From the NCBI GenBank assembly GCA_007129635.1, contig SKVE01000033.1:1-6891 (forward strand): a DNA stretch of 6,891 nt, given 5' to 3'. The translations under genes and the position numbers were made by a program. The notes beneath the pieces were generated by a model that saw only the letters and a list, made by a program, of their open reading frames with translations, had not been told where the DNA came from and made no database searches. How positions within the stretch are numbered: the first letter of the stretch is position 1; the number at the start of each line of letters is the position of its first letter. Of the stretch, positions 5,461 through 6,891 are shown one piece after another. Origin of the DNA: Planctomycetaceae bacterium. GTDB lineage: Bacteria; Planctomycetota; Planctomycetia; Pirellulales; Pirellulaceae.

Positions 5461-6818
5461 ACTTCTTTTAATTCCCAAGGCCTTCGATATTCTCGCCGGA
5501 ACAACTCCATCGCTTCGGCATGATCGACGTGTTGGGTCTGCGGATCGACGACCAGCCGTTGGCCGCCTGTGCGGTAGCTCATGGTCGCGTAGTGCAGCGT
5601 CAGGTGGCTGCGGTGCCCGATGTCGATATCTGCCTTGGGTTGCTGGCGGGTGCGTAGGCAGCGGACAAAATCCTGCTGGTGGTCACGATCGGGGAAACGT
5701 CCGTACATCTGGTCCTTGACGACCGGTTGGCGGTCTTTGGTGCGCACGTGCACCTGCCAACCGCCGCCCATCCGCCCGACGGTCATCACGCCCTGGTCGC
5801 CGTAGATATCGATCCGCGTCGCGCATTGGGGCCAGTACGGAAACATATCGCTGTCGCGCACCTGGCCGTCGATCTTCAGCATGTAGGGGGTGTACAGCGT
5901 CAGTTCCAGGGTCACGACCAGATCCCGGTCGTAGGTGAAGGTGGCGATCTGAGTATCGGGCGTCTCGGCGGCGCCTTGCGTGTTGAAGCGGCCCCCGGTG
6001 CAATAGACTTGTCGAGGCAGGTCAAAGCCAACGATCATTCGCGCCTGGTCGAATTGGTGCGCGCCATCGTTGCCCAAGTCGCCGATACAATAACGCCACA
6101 GATGGTGCCAGTGGTAGCGGAGCGTATCGTTGTAGGGATGCTCGGCCGCCGGCCCGTTCCACATGTCCCAATCGAAACCGGGCGGTGGTGTCTTGTTGGG
6201 CGCCATGTCGAAGTTTTCCCAGAGTTTCTGGTTCAGCACGCGAACAAAATGCACTTTTCCCAGTTTGCCGTCGGCGATGTATTGGCGAGCGGCTTCATTA
6301 TACGGTGCGCTGCGGTTCTGAGTGCCGACCTGGACCACACGCTGGTACTTCCGAGCCGCCTTGACCATCTGTTGGCCTTCCCAGGCGTTGTGGGCCAGCG
6401 GCTTCTCGACGAACACATCCTTGCCGGCCTGGCATCCCCAGACGGTTGCCAGCGCATGCCAATGCGTCGGCGTGGCGACGATGATGGCATCCAACGACGG
6501 ATCGTCTAAGGCGTGTCGAAAATCCTTCACGAATCGAGGCACTTGGTTGCCTTGGGATGCAGCGATCCCGGATGCGTACTTCTCATACATGGCCGGATTG
6601 ACGTCGGCCACGTAGGTGATCTTGCAATCGCCGCGCGAGGCGAAACCTCGTGCCAGCGCATTGCCGCGACCTCCACAGCCGATAAGCGCCATGGAGATCT
6701 GCTCGTTGGCGGGCGTCGCTCGGACCGATCGGGCATTGCCCAGCAACGTCCATCCGGCCGCCACTGCCCCCATCTGTTTCGATCGTTGAAGAAAACCGCG
6801 GCGGTCCCACTGGTTCAT
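5457..6818 (-). CDS. Tat-exported Gfo/Idh/MocA family oxidoreductase 2
   Basis: This 453-residue NAD(P)-type oxidoreductase belongs to the same superfamily as the gene at 2320 but to a different branch, the bacterial subgroup carrying the extended C-terminal oxidoreductase domain common in planctomycetes. The N-terminus has a twin-arginine signal (DRRGFLQRS, 5-13) with a small-residue segment to about Ala34. The Rossmann loop is GCGGRG (47-52); VATPTHWHA (114-122) and the intact catalytic EKP (138-140) follow, then VGTQNRS (164-170). The C-terminal domain has PPPGFDWDMWNGPA (211-224), RYHWHHLWRYCIGDLGNDG (234-252) and HQFD (254-257), with His254 and Asp257 as candidate catalytic residues. The substrate is unknown, probably a sugar or derivative. 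The frame extends to 6875, but GGGAG 6 bases upstream of 6818 and the Tat signal fix the start. It converges on the Nudix gene. Confidence 0.93.
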   Translation of the reverse strand: MNQWDRRGFLQRSKQMGAVAAGWTLLGNARSVRATPANEQISMALIGCGGRGNALARGFASRGDCKITYVADVNPAMYEKYASGIAASQGNQVPRFVKDFRHALDDPSLDAIIVATPTHWHALATVWGCQAGKDVFVEKPLAHNAWEGQQMVKAARKYQRVVQVGTQNRSAPYNEAARQYIADGKLGKVHFVRVLNQKLWENFDMAPNKTPPPGFDWDMWNGPAAEHPYNDTLRYHWHHLWRYCIGDLGNDGAHQFDQARMIVGFDLPRQVYCTGGRFNTQGAAETPDTQIATFTYDRDLVVTLELTLYTPYMLKIDGQVRDSDMFPYWPQCATRIDIYGDQGVMTVGRMGGGWQVHVRTKDRQPVVKDQMYGRFPDRDHQQDFVRCLRTRQQPKADIDIGHRSHLTLHYATMSYRTGGQRLVVDPQTQHVDHAEAMELFRREYRRPWELKEV

Positions 6819-6824
6819 AATGCA

Positions 6825-6829
6825 CTCCC
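6825..6829 (-). promoter_or_regulatory. Ribosome binding site of oxidoreductase 2
   Basis: GGGAG on the minus strand lies 6 bases before the ATG at 6818 and excludes the longer frame that would begin at 6875 inside a palindromic repeat. Confidence 0.7.
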
Positions 6830-6838
6830 AAAGTAGTA

Positions 6839-6891
6839 GGCACACTCCGTGTGCCGTAACCTGTGGACAGCACACGGAGTGTGCCGTAACC
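6839..6891. repeat. Two mutually complementary palindromes with a shared tail, cut by the window edge
   Basis: GGCACACTCCGTGTGCC (6839-6855) is a 7-base-arm hairpin with loop TCC; GCACACGGAGTGTGC (6870-6884) is a 6-base-arm hairpin with loop GGA. The 15-base cores are exact reverse complements. Both are followed by the same CGTAACC, so 6841-6861 and 6871-6891 are also direct repeats with period 30, differing only at the three loop bases. The spacer includes a third small dyad, CTGTGGACAG (6861-6870). The array sits in the leader of oxidoreductase 2, ending about 20 bases before its ATG, and may continue past 6891. Confidence 0.75.

Noticed and set aside
5679..6509. A 276-codon open frame antisense to oxidoreductase 2
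   Set aside because: It is fully contained opposite a gene with intact Tat, Rossmann and EKP motifs; no family likeness was seen.

Overview
The window reads as bacterial chromosome from a member of the Planctomycetota, most likely a Pirellulaceae-type lineage (Rhodopirellula and relatives). This is inferred from three things: two twin-arginine-exported Gfo/Idh/MocA oxidoreductases, a family strongly expanded in these organisms; moderately high GC with long antisense shadow frames; and loosely packed genes separated by palindromic intergenic repeats. No rRNA, tRNA, CRISPR array, transposase or phage gene is visible.

Layout. Six protein genes are supported. A DUF4432 aldose-epimerase-like gene (104-1267, minus) and a small DGC-domain cysteine-rich protein (1492-1881, plus) are transcribed divergently. 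A 438-base gene-free stretch follows and holds a degenerate inverted repeat and a compact MITE-like palindrome with perfect 22-base terminal arms. Next is Tat-exported oxidoreductase 1 (2320-3669, plus). A 272-base spacer with two hairpins, a short direct repeat and a plausible promoter leads into an exported two-domain rhodanese/sulfurtransferase (3942-4832, plus). A Nudix hydrolase (4888-5460, plus) follows after 55 bases. It converges tail-to-tail, with a 4-base overlap, on Tat-exported oxidoreductase 2 (5457-6818, minus). The 5' leader of that last gene contains two mutually complementary palindromes ending at the window edge.

How the genes fit together. The aldose-epimerase-like protein and the two exported NAD(P)-type oxidoreductases suggest handling of sugars or sugar derivatives, but nothing ties them into one operon: the genes lie on alternating strands with separate leaders. 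The rhodanese and Nudix genes may share a transcript. The DGC protein and the rhodanese are both cysteine/sulfur-type proteins but are not adjacent. I see ordinary planctomycete housekeeping and accessory genes rather than a new multi-gene system. The most distinctive material is intergenic: the MITE-like element at 2028-2128 and the paired palindromes at 6839-6891.
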